Shown here: positions 34,021-51,693 of the stretch, in pieces | Numbering within the stretch: the first letter of the stretch is position 1 | Layout: the number at the start of each line of letters is the position of its first letter | DNA from: Capsaspora owczarzaki ATCC 30864 | Lineage: Eukaryota; Opisthokonta; Filasterea | Direction: 5' to 3' | Length of the DNA stretch: 64,000 nt | Assembly (NCBI RefSeq): GCF_000151315.2 | Contig: NW_011887295.1 | Location: 865,704-929,703 of the forward strand | Position numbers and translations under genes: made by a program | Notes under the pieces: model-generated | Databases searched by the model: none | The model's input: the letters and a program-made list of their open reading frames with translations, nothing else | What the model was told of the DNA's origin: nothing

Positions 34021-37000
34021 TCACGCAGCCCCTTCGCCTTCATACATTTCGTCAACCACATTCTTGTACTTTTTCATGACGACTCGACGTTTGAGCTTGA
34101 GTGTCGGACCGAGTTCGTTGCCTGTTTGAGGGAGCAAAAACACACAAACTGAGTCCCACACAGCGCGACGCACGACATCACATGCGTCAACAGCCATTCC
34201 AGTCAGTACCATAGACGGAAAAATCAACAGGGAGCAGGCGCCACTTCTGAACATGTTGCGCATTGTTGGCGATTTTGCGATTTGCAACCTGAACGCCCTC
34301 TGCGATGAAGCTGTGAACGTGACTGTTCTTGAGTGCGGCGCTCACCGTCGTGCATCCAGCTGAGATAACCAAAAAGGGAGCACAAGGGAGCACAAGTGAG
34401 CAGCAGCTGCAAGTCATTCACCAGCCCACTCCCGAAAAAGACAGAAAGCCCAAAATCAAAACGGCACGCAACATGACACCCAGCGCAACTTCAAAATCAA
34501 AACATCTCGCCGGATTCGTCACATACAGATTCCAAGCTGCTCGAAAAGCTTGAGAGTGCTGGATGGAAGCCGATCTGATGGCAGACCATCATCACCCAGC
34601 TCGCATTTGAGAGTCATCAGGCAGGTCAGGAATTTGCGATTGTCGCCAATCACCATCGCGTTGCTGTCATCATGATGATTGATTGCAGCACGAGTGAGAG
34701 AAAAGCAGGTGCGATTGATTCCACTGTTGCGTATCATTTTCCCCATACCTAATGATTGGAATCTGGTGTTTCAGAGCGCCTTCCACCATCAGCGGCGGAA
34801 CATTCTCGCCGTTCGCAGTGATGATGATCTCCTTGATTCGACCAGTCAACAGGAGGTTTTGTTCACCATCAAAGCGTCCAATGTCGCCTGAAATAGCAAG
34901 AGACAACATCACCGTGAGGAGCGACAAAAAAAAAAATAAAAATAAAAATTCACGCTTACGCAGCCAGACCCAATTATTTTGTTTCAAAACAAAAACCAAA
35001 ATCAACAATCTTACCAGTTTTGAAAAAGCCCTCGCGTGTAAACTCTGCAGCCGTGGCGTCGGGATTGTTCATAAAGCCCATCATGAGATTTCGACCTCGC
35101 ACGAGGATTTCGCCATTGCCTTCGCGATCGGGCCGGTCGATCAAGACGTCGAGGCCCTGCAGCAGCTTGCCGCAGGTCCCCGAGCGGAATGTGCTGGGCT
35201 CGGGAAGCGTTATGATTGCAGTAGTCTCGCTCATGCCATAAATGTCGTACAACGGAATGTCCAAGCTGAGAAAGTAGGTGATGGTCTCCAGCGAGATGGG
35301 AGCAGCCCCCGTGAACGTTTTTCTGCATCGATCCAGCCCAAGAGCTGATTTCACTTTGCTAAAGACCAGCTTGTCCGCGAGCCACCTGCGATCCGGATGG
35401 GAGAAATGAGTGAAAAATAGTGAGCGGAGAGATTTTGCAAGACGCACGGCCAAAGAGCAGATTTAAAGTCATCGCCAACAAACAGAGAGCTTCCAATTCA
35501 TCGCAGAGAAGCAGCAAATTTCTGGACTCGTACCATCCGGCGGGTAGCGACTTGCCGTCTTGCAGGGCCATGTTGCCAGCGAGGCCAGTTCGTCGCGCCC
35601 AACCAGCAATCCATTTTTTCAGACCGGTTTGCTGCTCGCCGACCTCTCGCATCTTCTCTGACACTTTTTCCCACACACGCGGAACGCCCATGAACATGGT
35701 TGGACGAACTTCTTGGAGAGTCTCGATCAGCTGGCCTCGAAGGGCCTCTCGCGGAGCAAAAAAGGTCTCCACGCCGCTGAGCAGCGCAAGACAGACGTCG
35801 ATGATCTGGGCTGCAACGTGACTCAAGGGTAAAAAGCTGCCAGATCCAACCCAGCCCCGACCAAAAAAGGAGCAATACGGGTGAGCACGTTCCAACGTTC
35901 CAACAGAAAGTCGGAGCGACGAGGCTACTACTGCGCACTCACCTCACAAACACTTCCGTGCCCGCACGAATGCCGTAGGTTGACTGGGCAATGCGAGACA
36001 CCCATGTTAAAGAATCGTGAGAAATCATGACAGCCTTTGGCTCGCCAGTCGTTCCCGAGGTGTAAATGACAATGCAACAGTGTCCCGGAGTGATTAGCTT
36101 TGCTCGCTCTTCCACAGCTGAAGCAGGTGCCGCGGAGCCTGCACAGGGATCAAAGCGAAGGTCAGGGCACGAGTGCTGGTTTCAAGCGAAGGGCAAAAAA
36201 AGAAAAAAGAAAAGAACAAAAACAAAAAAGCTTTGCTGACCTTTGGCCAAGAATTCTTCAAAAGTGTAAATTCCAGAGTGGCCTGCTTCAACAGTGCCGA
36301 ACAGTTGCACGATCGCCTTGAGCGCGGGAAGTTGAGCACGAATTGCAAGAATCTAACGGAGAAAGAACCGGACTGATTGAGAACGTGCATGTCGAAAGGG
36401 AGACCAAGGTCAGCTCAAAACGCAAATCCTCAGTACCTTCTTCAAGGCTTCAGCGTCTTCGACAAAGACAATCGACGCTTTGGCATGGTTGAGAACGAAC
36501 TGACAGGCCTCTTCTCCGTTGGTTGTGTAGATGCCAAACGGAATCACGGCCGCGAACATGCATCCCAGCTCGATAATATTCCATTCTGCGACAGAACGGA
36601 TATCGATACAACACACACACAAACGGCATTGGCGGAAAGTGAGTATAATTGAGTGCAGAGTGAGGGTGTCGTTTATGTTTTTGTGTTTTTGAGTTTTGTT
36701 TTGTTACCGGGACAGTTGAAGGCGAGAATACCTGCGCAGCTGTGCGCATCAATCCCAAGCTGGATGAGTGCTCTTGCGACTCGAAGCACGTCGTCTTGGT
36801 ACTTTTGGAACGTCCACGAGACCTGCTTGCCATCGCGCTTGGCGACCAGTGCTTTCTGCAATTAAAAGCAGAGTGCAAGTGCAACAACAAACACCAGCAA
36901 GAAATAACAGTGAGGGACCAGGTTTTCGCATCCAAATTCACAGCTGCCAGCTGCCAGCGATGTGCGTTCGTTAAGCCCCCATGTTTGATCAGCGGTTGTG

Positions 37001-37647
37001 GGCCATGGGCCTTGTTGCAAACAAAAGTCACACAATGCAAAAGCAAAGGAACCCACAAACGAAACGGACAAAAAAAAAAAAAAAAAACAAATAAAAAAAA
37101 AACCAAAACAACCGACAACCCGCAAACAACCCCCCTCGACTGAGTGGAGAGCGACAAAGAGACAGAGACAGAGAAAGAGAGTAAAGCAAGAGAAACAAGA
37201 GAAGGACAGCGTGGTGGATTGGATGGTCTGACTGGTGCGCAATCGTGAGTGTGGCTGACGACTCGCTGTTTGTGGGTGGTGTAGTGAGAATTGGGGACAG
37301 TCGCGCTGCTGCTGGCTGCTGCGGGAAAGCCAGGCATCCTCATGTGCACGGCGTCAACGCTCGCAACAACTACGCAGCTGATCTCACAGCGCGGATTGGG
37401 CGCGGTGAAGGCGCTTGGCTGGTTGAAAAGACGTGACGGAACAAAGTCCCCCCAAGTCGATTCCTCCGCACAACAACACACAACACACAGACACAGAGCA
37501 AAACAGCCTGCGTACTTTGGAGCCAAACTGGGCGACGGCAGTCCGCATCACGTCCAACACGGTCATCTCGGGCAGGGCGGCAAAGCCGCTCGTGCCAAGA
37601 GTGACTTCGCGGGGAACGGCAGGATTGGTCTCGAACAAGTTGGGCAT
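34021..37647 (-). CDS. Long-chain acyl-CoA synthetase, bubblegum (ACSBG) type
   Basis: An AMP-forming ligase that activates long-chain fatty acids to acyl-CoA. Eleven exons run leftward: 37647-37516, 36855-36708, 36585-36437, 36352-36241, 36138-35943, 35836-35534, 35385-35015, 34887-34749, 34663-34527, 34359-34210 and 34121-34021. All are GT-AG and in phase, giving 645 residues (human ACSBG2 is 666). The P-loop-like AMP motif is YTSGTTGEPK, followed by SFLPLSHVAAQI, the core YDIYGMSETTA, and the hinge TGDIGRFDGEQNLLLTGRIKE. The bubblegum signatures are IIITANGENVPPLMVEGALK and the C-terminal ELGPTLKLKRRVVMKKY. The start is the first ATG that precedes the conserved AMP-binding N region, and an in-frame open stretch upstream lacks an ATG. 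No targeting signal is evident. The choice between ACSBG1 and ACSBG2 is not meaningful in a protist. Confidence 0.92.
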
Positions 37648-44036
<6,389 letters not shown>

Positions 44037-44298
44037 GCCGTTTCTTCAACTGTTTGAGCCTTTTGCTGTCCCTCCCCCCCCCTAAATCTGATGCGTGCTC
44101 TCTCGGCTGGGCCACTTGTTGCTTTCTCGACGGCTTTTCCGGCTCTCTCTGCTCTCTCTCTCTCCCTCCCCCGCCTCCATGAACTAGACACGGGCTGCAC
44201 TTTATTTTTTATACTTTCTCTTCATGACAACGGGGTTGTGCATTCCTGCAGATGGTTTCGCATTGCAGCTCGTGTGTCTCTCTTTTTTTTTTTTTTTT

Positions 44299-44331
<33 letters not shown>

Positions 44332-44648
44332 GTTTGTTCCATTTCTCGTTTGGCATCCGTGGCTTTGCATCCTGTTTCGGCCGGGCCGCAGTCGTCCGCC
44401 TCTTCTTTTCCTTTTTTTTTTCTCTTTTGTTGAATCGCATGGTGTACATTTGGACCGCACCTTGTTGACCTGTGTTCTTGCTTGTTTTTGTCTGGTGCCT
44501 TTTCTTTTTGTTCTTGTTGTTGCTGTTGAATCAATGAACCCACAATTTACTCTCCAAGCTAAACCCGATTGCTCCAATGGTTTAAAAGTTACAAAACACT
44601 GTAGAGCTTTCAAAACGTTCGCAACATGACATTTGTTGTGCCTCTCCG
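44037..44648. other. Convergent gap between MARK and the amidohydrolase
   Basis: About 610 nt holding the two 3'UTRs. It contains a T run at 44282-44299, directly followed by about ten TTG units (44300-44332). No gene was recognised. Confidence 0.6.
44300..44337 (+). repeat. (TTG)n trinucleotide repeat after a T run
   Basis: A T18 run followed by about ten TTG units in the probable 3'UTR of the MARK gene. It is a likely polymorphic microsatellite. Confidence 0.85.
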
Positions 44649-47089
44649 CTAGAACGCACGATGACAGACGCAGGAAGCCACTCCTGCCGTCCATTCAGCG
44701 GCACCTCCGACAGGCGGGTGTGCAGACGCCGCCTGGGCAACGTCCAACCGCAGCTGTCCGTTGACCCAAACCTGAGCCGCGTGAACGTTGAGCAGTTGGT
44801 GCGGATCAGCCCATGGGGTCGCCAATCCTCTGCCCACAGGATCGGTAACGTCGTTGTACTCTAGCACGACGAAATCAGCGGCAAATCCTGCAGCAAGGGT
44901 GCCCAGCGTCGTCTCTCGGCAGGCTGCGTACGCAGCACCGTCAGTGTAGAGATGCATTGCCTCCGCAAACGTCAGGCACTCGGACGGCATCCACGCAGGG
45001 GTTTCGCGCGGAGCACCGTGTGGCTGGCGGAAGATGGCCGAGTGCAAGCCGACGAACGGGCTGCATGTTTCGATAGGAGCGTCGCTGCCGCCTGCAACAT
45101 GGATTCCGCGCGTCAGCAGTGTCTTCCAGGCGTAGGACGAGCGGAGACGGTCCTGGAGATGCTCGGCCACTCCCGGTGCCGCGCTCCCGTCAGATCCATC
45201 GCCTAGACGCTTGGCCACCCAGGCGCAATCGGTTCCGACGAACGGCGGTTGAACATCTGCAACAACACCGAGTTGACTCATCCGGTCAATCAAGTCCGAG
45301 CCCAAGATTTGGCAATGCGTCAGAATCGGGCGATGGACGGGTCCGGTGGCGCCGGCCAACTCGAACGCACGAATGGCCTGCTCTGCCCCAGCGTCTCCGA
45401 TCGCATGAATCTCCAAGCGGAAGCCGCGATCGTGGGCCAGCTGGACCTTTGCGTTCATTTCGGCGTCGGTCAAGATCAAGAGTCCCTTGGAGGACGAATT
45501 GGCGTACGGAGCGCGAAGGGCTGCCGTCTCGGCGCCCAGCGAGCCATCTGTTTTAGGGAACAAGCAAGTGAGAAGCGCGTGGCAGAAGACAACCAAAAAA
45601 GAAGAAGAAAGTCCACGAGTTTGGCACCCGACAAGGCCGGTTCACACCTGAAAACAGCTTGACTCGATCGCACGACAAAAGTCCCTCCTGCTGCTTTGGG
45701 GCGGGAACCACGGATTGAAACTGCGTGGGAGGGCTGACAAGCTCGTCGTGCATTAGAGTCAAAAAGACGCGAATCGGCATTTTCCCCTGTTTGAAAACAA
45801 ACAAACAAACGCTTTCAAAAATCAATGACGAAACCAGGAATAGAGGCATTGACAAAAAGTGCCCCCGAATCTACAAACCTCGCTCTGAAGCTCTTGGTAC
45901 AAGTCCCAGGCGCAGGCATCATTGGTTTGAACGGCAGTCAGGCCATTTCTAACATTCAATGCGGATGGTGCGTGAGCGTCCTTCTCGATGCTCATTCTCG
46001 GTCAAATGCACCAGTCATTGACTTTATACCGCAGGCAAGATTGAAGACCGGCCTCGAGATAGCGCTTTTGCAGGATGCGCGGAATGTTGTCTTGCACAAA
46101 CGGGTAGATGAGCACGACTGCATTCTCGCGCAAAATTCCAGTAAACTCGCCCTAAAGCCAAATGCAATAAGATGAAAACCAGCACACACATACACACACA
46201 AAACAGAGGTTTCAACACCTTGAATTGAGCGAGAGACGCCATTATTCAAGCTTGCTCACCGATTCATCTCGATCGGCGGTTCCGCCTGCTGGCACAGTGA
46301 CTGGATTTGAGCCAAGCAGTCCAGCAAGCCGTAGCGCTTCAGTACTAGCAACGCAAATGTGGTAGCAAGCCCGAAAGAGCACGACAGGCACATTGGCAGG
46401 CACGGCAGCATCAAGATCGTGTCGAGACGGGTACACGCCAGAGGGTAAGCCGAGGGTGTCTTGGTCCCATCCTTCAAGATGACCAGTCGACCACCACAGA
46501 CAATGCCATGAGCAAAACAAACAAAACAAGCACTAAACGATGAGCATCGAGGCGATCACAGCTCAAGCAATGCGTCAATGTCCAGCCGTACCGACACCCA
46601 CAAGCCATTGGGTAGCTCGATCGGCTTCGTTCATGGAGGCAGCTTTTGTCGCGTGATACTGGCGAAGCTTTTCTTGCAGGCTGGCAATGGAGTTGGTGCC
46701 TCGCAGCTGCAACTTGGCCATCTCGTGCCCAATGTGCATGAGGTGGATGTGCGCGTCCTGCAGTCCCGGCAGCACAATCCGCCCGCCGAGGTCGATCACT
46801 CGAACAGCGTTATCTGTCGAAAAGCAGAAATGCGACATCCGACATACGATGATGAGATGAGGTGTGGAAAGTGAAATTTGCGACCATGCTACAGTCGCTC
46901 ACCGGGCTCTGCAGCAGTCGTCGCGGTCGTAGCGCCATCATCCGACTCGCTGCTACTGCTGCTACTGCTACTGCCGCTGCCAATCGAAAGAATGGTGCCA
47001 GTCGCCTGGTCGAACGTGAGCCACGATTGCACTCCAATCGGCGTCCAAATCCGCGCATTGACAATCTTGACTCGAGCACTCGTCGTCAT
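44649..47089 (-). CDS. Metal-dependent amidohydrolase, YtcJ/Amidohydro_3 type
   Basis: A TIM-barrel hydrolase of the Amidohydro_3 (YtcJ/AepA-like) family, whose substrates are mostly unknown. Exons are 47089-46903, 46813-46592, 46471-46260, 46151-46030, 45948-45879, 45786-45648 and 45547-44649, all GT-AG and in phase, giving 616 residues. Metal-site residues are visible: the H-x-H pair H84/H86 in LPGLQDAHIHL, the Lys and Asp of VKLFSDGSLGA, His in RLEIHAIGDAG, His in ILTHCQ, and Asp in AGGSDAP. The C-terminal strand ends in an oligopeptide typical of the family (AAQVWVNGQL). A run of Ser near residues 38-45 precedes the barrel. No signal peptide is seen. The start ATG at 47089 gives the family's first beta strand (VKIVNARIW). 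The gene shares a 294-nt divergent promoter with the SET gene. Confidence 0.9.
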
Positions 47090-47383
47090 TCCCTGTCTGA
47101 GAGTCTGAGAGTCTGAATTCGAGAAGCATGGACTGGACTGAGCTCGTCAGTTTGCGAAGTGGAGCTTTGTAAATGTATTCAATGGCAGCATTTGATTCGG
47201 ATTGAGACGCTGAGAATTGAGACGCTGAGAATTGAGCCTGGTTTCGCTCAAGATGCTCAAGAAATCCTGCAGTACGATCAGATCGACATGTGTTCATTAT
47301 GGACGATGCGTGCGTCGCAGTCTCCGTTTTTTTTTTATATTGCTGTTCCCAATCTGCTCAGATTCAGAGTTTGCGCACCAAGA
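47090..47383. promoter_or_regulatory. Short bidirectional promoter with two small tandem repeats
   Basis: The 294 nt between the divergent amidohydrolase and SET genes must serve both. It contains a 9-nt direct repeat (CTGAGAGTCTGAGAGT, about 47096-47114) and two copies of a 15-nt unit (GAGACGCTGAGAATT, about 47205-47234). A T run at 47327-47336 lies about 48 nt before the SET gene ATG. The promoter role is inferred from the layout. Confidence 0.5.
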
Positions 47384-49301
47384 ATGGCTGAGGATTCGAC
47401 GGTTGAGAGCGCGATCGCTGCTGCGGCATTGGCAGACAGCCACAAGAAGGAAGGCAACGCGCTCTACCATGCGCAGGACTATGTAGGCGCAGTGCTCAAG
47501 TACCAGGCGGCAGTGGATGCAGGCCCGCCGAGGGAAGCGCTGCCAATGCTCTACCAGAACATGAGCGCGGCAAAGTACCAGCTCAAGCAATACGCCGAGT
47601 CGATCGAAGACGCCACCAAAGCGATCATGATCGACCCGACCTTCCTCAAGGCGCATCTGCGGCGCGGGAAGGCGCTCGCGGCGCTGGGGAACTGGCACCA
47701 GGCTCGCAACGCGTACGCGGCCGCGATCGCCGTCACGCCGAACTCGACCGAGGCGCAGATCGGACGGATTGAGGCTGAGCAGGCACTTGTTGGTAACGGG
47801 CAAGCGTTCAAGGCGGGCGGGAGGAGGGGTTGTGGTTCGATTGACTTGACTGACTTCTTCGTTGAATTGGGATTGGCATGGTCATACACAGCCCAGTACT
47901 ACAAGCCGTACAATGAAACAATGACCAATGCACAAGTCCGCTACATCAATCCAACGCGAGGAAAAGGCGTTGTCACGCTGAAAGAGCTCCAGTACGGCAC
48001 TGAAGTGTTTCACGAGGCGCCAGTTGTCAGCCATCGCTTTGTGGGTGCTGAAGAGGTACGTCTCCAATCGAGGAAGGAAGGTGTGCTCAAGAGAACGCAG
48101 GAGCAGTACGAGAAGCGCAAGAGTCATGTCGATCTAACGCTGCAACTCGCGTCTCTCAAACCTACTTCTTCCGCAGAACTCGGCCATCCCGGCGTGCTCG
48201 CACTGCTTGCAAACGCGCCTGACTCCTGATATGATGGGCCCGTTTGCAGTGTTGCACAGTGAAGTGTATCCCTCCGGCACCCCATCCTTCCTGAGTTGCG
48301 AAAAGTGCTTTGTTCCATACGAGCAGTATTGCTCAGCCAAGTGCCGCACGCAAGCATGGGACGACTACCATTCCGTGTTTTGTGCCAAAGACCGCGAGCT
48401 TGCCAAAATTCACCCCATCACCGAGCTCTACGCTCTTTGCCGGTATGCACTCATTGTACTTTGTTGTTTTCCTGCGCTTGTTCTGACGTTTTTTTTTTTT
48501 TTGTTTGTTTCGTTTTGTTTTTCCCCTCTTCCCTCGACCGCTAGAAAACACAATCGTACCAATCCTTTGATCATTGCTCGCGCATTCGCCATGAGCTTGA
48601 CGGGAGTCACCAGCGGTCGCTTCTCCAACATGCAGGACACATTCCAACGCTTTGGCAACTTTATCGCGTCGGAAGAGCAGACGCCGCACGATGCGGAAGA
48701 GTTTGCGCTCATCTTGAATGCGTTTTCTCCTCCGCATCGAAAGCTGATGGAAATTGGTACGACAAGTATTTCTTTCCGCGTGCTGTCGAGTGTTTTTTTT
48801 TTTTAAACAATTGCTGTCTGACAATCTCCCTCTTCGATTCCTTCTGCAGTGCTGACAATTCAAAACTTCCGGATGCTCGACGGCGCCATCATGAGAAATG
48901 CCCAGCGCCTCAATCCAGTGTCGGATCTGCACGCAATGATCGACCGCTTGGCCCAGATAGACGCACACAAACTGGCTGCGGTGCTCGGAAAGATTGGCTT
49001 CAAGATTCCGCAGTTGCCTGGTCTGCGCATGAGCACACCCATGCGATCCCTGACTGTCTCGGGCAGTGGGCTGTTTGAGATTGGCAACACGATGAACCAC
49101 TCCTGCCAGCCCAACGTCGTCAGCATGACTCGTGCGACTGACTTTACCCTGTCTGTCGTCGCCGTCGCCACCATTCCGGTCAACACGGAGGTGTGCATCT
49201 CGTACATTGACACAGACCTTCCCAAGGCCAAGCGGCAGGCCGCCCTCGAAGAGTTGTACTACTTTAGTTGTAGTTGTGCCAAGTGCCAGTCAGAGGATTG
49301 A
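47384..49301 (+). CDS. TPR-MYND-SET protein, SMYD-like lysine methyltransferase
   Basis: A predicted SAM-dependent lysine methyltransferase of the SMYD group. Exons are 47384-48055 (possibly split by an intron at 47793-47891), 48177-48442, 48545-48756 and 48850-49301. The product has 533 residues, or 500 if the 99-nt segment is removed. The N terminus holds about three TPR units (KKEGNALYHAQDYVGAVLKY onward). The SET domain starts with GKGVVTLKELQYG and is split by a MYND-like zinc region, with CSHC, then CEKCFVPYEQYCSAKC and HSVFC. The SET core has GLFEIGNTMNHSCQPNVV, which carries the NHSCxPN SAM-binding motif, and then ISYID. The post-SET part ends in CSCAKCQ. An N-terminal TPR resembles SMYD4, while the compact C terminus resembles SMYD3, so no symbol is given. 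The ATG at 47384 is chosen because it precedes the TPR directly. Confidence 0.88.
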
Positions 49302-49706
49302 TTGTGGAAGAATAGCAATAATTTTCAACCAGAATGTATTGACAATTCAGAAGAGTAGCAATGAAGAGCGAAGCGAGGGAATCGAAGAAACAAAAGAAAA
49401 AGCAGAATGGACGGAAACCTACAACATTGCAGAAGAGTACAGTGAGTGAGTGGCGAGCAACCAGAAAAAACAAAACAAAAAGCAAAAAAAGAAAGAAAGT
49501 GCAGCGTGAAGGAGATGGAAAAAGAGAAGCGTCAAGTTGTTCAGATGTCACGAATAGGCTCCGTCACGGGTGATCAGATCTTCCTATCATATAATAATAT
49601 TTTTTAACGTGTACTCATCATGACGAATGAAAGAGTGGAAACGGGAAATGAAGAACGGTCGAAACGGGAAAAAAACAAGTGAGGGTTTGGAACGTACCAA
49701 TCTCAG
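49302..49706. other. Convergent gap between the SET gene and selenocysteine lyase
   Basis: About 400 nt between two 3' ends. The sequence is A-rich, with AATAATATTTTTT near 49590. No gene is seen. Confidence 0.55.
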
Positions 49707-51451
49707 TTAATGAGCAACTCCAGCACTGTTGCATAAAGCCATGGCGACGTTGTACAGCTCTTCGACGACAGTATCCAGCTCTGCAAAAGTGGTATCTCGG
49801 CCGGTGCTGACTCGGATTGCGTTGACAGCGTTTTCCGGATTGACTCCAATTGCCAGCAATATCGGCGAGGGTCTACGAGAGAAAAAAAACACGTCCAATG
49901 AGCATCAAGTCAACATGAACAGAACGAAACAAAAGAAAAAAAAAACAAAACAAACAAAAAAAAAAAAACAAAGCAAAAAAACAAAAAGCCACTCACCGCA
50001 TCGTGTGCTCCGCGTGGCACGCAGCGCCTACGCTGGCGTAGAAGGTTTTGCAAGCGGCCAAGACATGCGAGCCAATCAGTCCTTGGCCAATCAGCGAAAA
50101 GTTGCACGTGTTGGGCAACCGGGCGCCCAAGAAAGTTGGTCCATTGACTTGGAATCGATGCTTTGAAAACCGTTGCAGCATTTTCTCTTCAAAGTAGTTT
50201 CGCGTAGCAAGCATGTTCGCGGCGTAATCCGCCAAGTGGGCTGTGACAAGCTCACACGCGGCGCCGAGACCGGCAATCATCGCAGTGTTTTCGGTGCCCG
50301 GTCGGAACTTGTCCTCCTGTCCTCCTCCTTGAAGCAGTGGGTGCAGTGGTGTGTACCCGCGAGGATTGTTTACAAATAGAGCACCGTTTCTTGGAGCGTA
50401 AAACTACATATGGGGAAAAGTCAAGTGAGCACAAAACAGAACGAAAAAAAAAATGAACTGCGTCCAACAACACCAACCTTGTGCCCAACAATCGTGAGAT
50501 AGTCAACGCCCAGCTCGCGCACATTGACTGGAATCTTTCCAATAGCCTGTGCAGCGTCCGTGTGCACCAAAATGCGAGGGTGATCGGCGGGTCGCGCGTT
50601 CGAGAGCTCCTGCATGGCAGCAGAGATCGCAGCAATCGGCTGGATGGTGCCGACTTCGTTGTTGGCCAGCATGATTGTCACGAGAACGGTTTCAGGTCGA
50701 ACAGCAGCAACAACCGCGTCGACATTGACGACACCCGTTTGCTGCGCAACGTTGACGACGCTGAGCTCGATAGCTCCCTCGGCAACCAGTGCCTCGAGCA
50801 CCAGCTTGACAGAGTCGTGCTCGACGTTGCTCGTGATGACGTGTGGGCGCGAGCGTGCGCTGTTGGTCGCAGCAGCAGGTCGAGCAGACGCCACGGCGCT
50901 GCGAATGGCCATGTTGTTGGCCTCAGTTCCTCCCGACGTGAAGATGACATCTGCAAGTGCGTTCCCACCATCGACCAGAGCGTACGGAACCGTGCTTGCA
51001 GAGTGTGAGCCTCAAAGCAGCAGCAGCAGCAGCAGCAGAAGCAGCAGCAGGACCATGTGATGAACAGTCGCTCACATACACTCGGGGTGATCTGCGACGC
51101 CCAGCATGGTCGCAACCTGCGATCGGGCAGCGGCAATCACTTTCTTGGCTTGTTGGCCTGATGATCAGCATTGACAGAGGATCCCGGCAGCAGCAGCAGC
51201 AGCATCCAGTCAGCAGAGAAGCGAAACGGGACACGCGGTGAATAAAAAAAAAAAAGTTGAGATCGCCACATGGTCGAGTCCAAGTCCTGTCCAATCCCCT
51301 ACCCCCGCTCTTGGCGAGAGGTCCTGATTGTACCTGCGGGGTGGGCGCTGGACGGGTTGCCCCAGGCGTCGGTCAGCGCGCTTTGGACGGCAGCGAGCAC
51401 GGCGGGCGCGAGCGGCGTCGTTGCGTTCGAGTCGAGGTACGCCACTTGCAT
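49707..51451 (-). CDS. SCLY: Selenocysteine lyase
   Basis: A PLP enzyme of the class-V aminotransferase (NifS) family that releases selenium from selenocysteine. Exons are 51451-51334, 51157-51080, 50950-50478, 50403-49997 and 49872-49707, all GT-AG and in phase, giving 413 residues (human 445). Visible are YLDSNATTPL at the N terminus, FTSGGTEANNMA, the cofactor pocket VEHDS and VHTDAAQAIGK, and the PLP lysine K223 in TIVGHKFYAP. RPGTENTAMIAGLGAA follows, as do LPNTCNFS and the catalytic loop VGAACHAEH with C352. That loop (GAACHSDH in human) and TIVGHKFY favour SCLY over NFS1. No mitochondrial presequence is present, which fits a cytosolic enzyme. A cysteine desulfurase activity cannot be excluded from sequence. 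Confidence 0.92.
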
Positions 51452-51693
51452 TTAGCTGTTGAGCATTGAGCAGTGATGAGAAACAAAGACTGAGCAACTT
51501 GGAAACTGTCATAGATCAAAAGAAGAATTGCAATCAATAAAATGATGGAGATCACGAAAGTTGGGTAAGCAATAAACCGGGGTATTGTATTCAGATCAAC
51601 AACAAATCGACAAAAAGAAACCTCAAAAGCAAAAAAAAAAAAACATCGATCTACAACCAACAACAAAGAATAACAAATAAAAAAAGAGAACCA

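Noticed and set aside
49707-51451. Mitochondrial NFS1-type cysteine desulfurase
   Set aside because: The catalytic loop GAACHAEH and lack of a presequence fit selenocysteine lyase better; NFS1 has an SGSACTS-like loop.
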